A stretch of 12,851 nucleotides of DNA from Desulfovibrionaceae bacterium UBA6814. GTDB lineage: Bacteria; Desulfobacterota; Desulfovibrionia; Desulfovibrionales; Desulfovibrionaceae. This document shows positions 12,707 to 12,851 of this stretch, piece after piece. Under the pieces are notes generated by a model. The model was not told the DNA's origin. It worked only from the letters and a program-made list of their open reading frames with translations, and searched no databases. The position numbers and the translations under genes are program-made. The stretch covers positions 3,053 to 15,903 of the forward strand of contig DKEU01000150.1 of assembly GCA_002452635.1 (NCBI GenBank). Direction: 5' to 3'. How positions within the stretch are numbered: position 1 is the stretch's first letter; the number at the start of each line of letters is the position of its first letter.

Positions 12707-12851
12707 CCCCACCGAAGATCGCCATCCGCCAGGTCGGCAAGACCTTTGTCAGCGAGGGCCGCGAGGTCGAGGCGCTGCAGTCGGTCAGCCTCGACGTGCA
12801 GCCCAACGAGTTCATCACCTTTGTCGGCGCCTCGGGCTGCGGCAAGTCCAC
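12703..12851 (+). CDS. ABC transporter ATP-binding protein (partial, SsuB/TauB-like)
   Basis: Only the first 49 codons are in the window. The start ATG overlaps the permease stop, with GGAGG (12690-12694) 8 bases before it. The peptide begins MTPPKIAIRQVGKTFVSEGR, then a VEALQSVSLDV segment with the A-loop region, and ends in the Walker A motif GASGCGKS(T) cut by the window edge. This is the typical N-terminus of nitrate/sulfonate/taurine-type ATPases, which drive the importer encoded just upstream. Valine codons here are mostly GTC (5 of 6) and two of three phenylalanines are TTT, whereas the genes upstream favour GTG and TTC; the sample is too small to say whether this is a different origin. 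Confidence 0.9.
   Translation, partial: MTPPKIAIRQVGKTFVSEGREVEALQSVSLDVQPNEFITFVGASGCGKS

Noticed and set aside
1..12851. CRISPR arrays, tRNA or rRNA genes, transposase genes, phage attachment sites
   Set aside because: No regularly spaced repeats, RNA gene signatures, transposase or integrase motifs were found anywhere in the window.

Overview
The window is a GC-rich stretch, dense in genes on the plus strand, of a Gram-negative bacterium. It carries two catabolic or transport gene sets separated by a 719-base non-coding region (7884-8602) that is clearly poorer in GC. The strong G/C third-position bias, the TRAP transporter of TAXI type with a fused permease, the DctQM-like layout and a good sigma-54 promoter suggest a sulfate reducer of the Desulfovibrio kind. 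That assignment is inference from style, not from a marker gene.

Region 1 (71-7883) looks like one operon of eight genes. In order these are a TAXI-type TRAP binding protein, its fused membrane subunit, a DapA/N-acetylneuraminate-lyase family aldolase, a small PPC (DUF296) domain protein, an FmdB-type zinc ribbon, a serine dehydratase-alpha/cysteine desulfidase family lyase with conserved iron-sulfur cysteines, a D-2-hydroxyacid dehydrogenase and an AEC-family permease. Several starts overlap or nearly touch the preceding stop. Together they describe uptake of an anionic organic compound, removal of an amino or thiol group, retro-aldol cleavage and reduction of a 2-oxo acid. The actual substrate cannot be read from the sequence.

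The spacer (7884-8602) carries a well-matched sigma-54 promoter (8301-8316). Upstream of it are inverted repeats that could bind an enhancer protein, including a perfect 16-bp A/T-rich palindrome. Downstream is a leader of about 275 nt able to form several competing pairings.

Region 2 (8603-12851, running off the end) encodes a ureohydrolase with all six metal ligands, a roughly 95-residue N-terminal extension and a GTGWPEP signature. It resembles nickel-dependent guanidine hydrolases more than classical agmatinases. Next come a two-domain CbiX/SirB-like chelatase homologue with degenerate active-site positions, then an SsuA/TauA-like binding protein, an SsuC/TauC-like permease with an unusual periplasmic insertion, and the start of the ABC ATPase. 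The coherent reading is a nitrogen-scavenging unit: import of guanidine or a related guanidino compound, hydrolysis by a (probably nickel) ureohydrolase, and a chelatase-like protein that may serve as its private metal-delivery factor, all under sigma-54 control. This last arrangement is the most interesting candidate for an undescribed system in the window.
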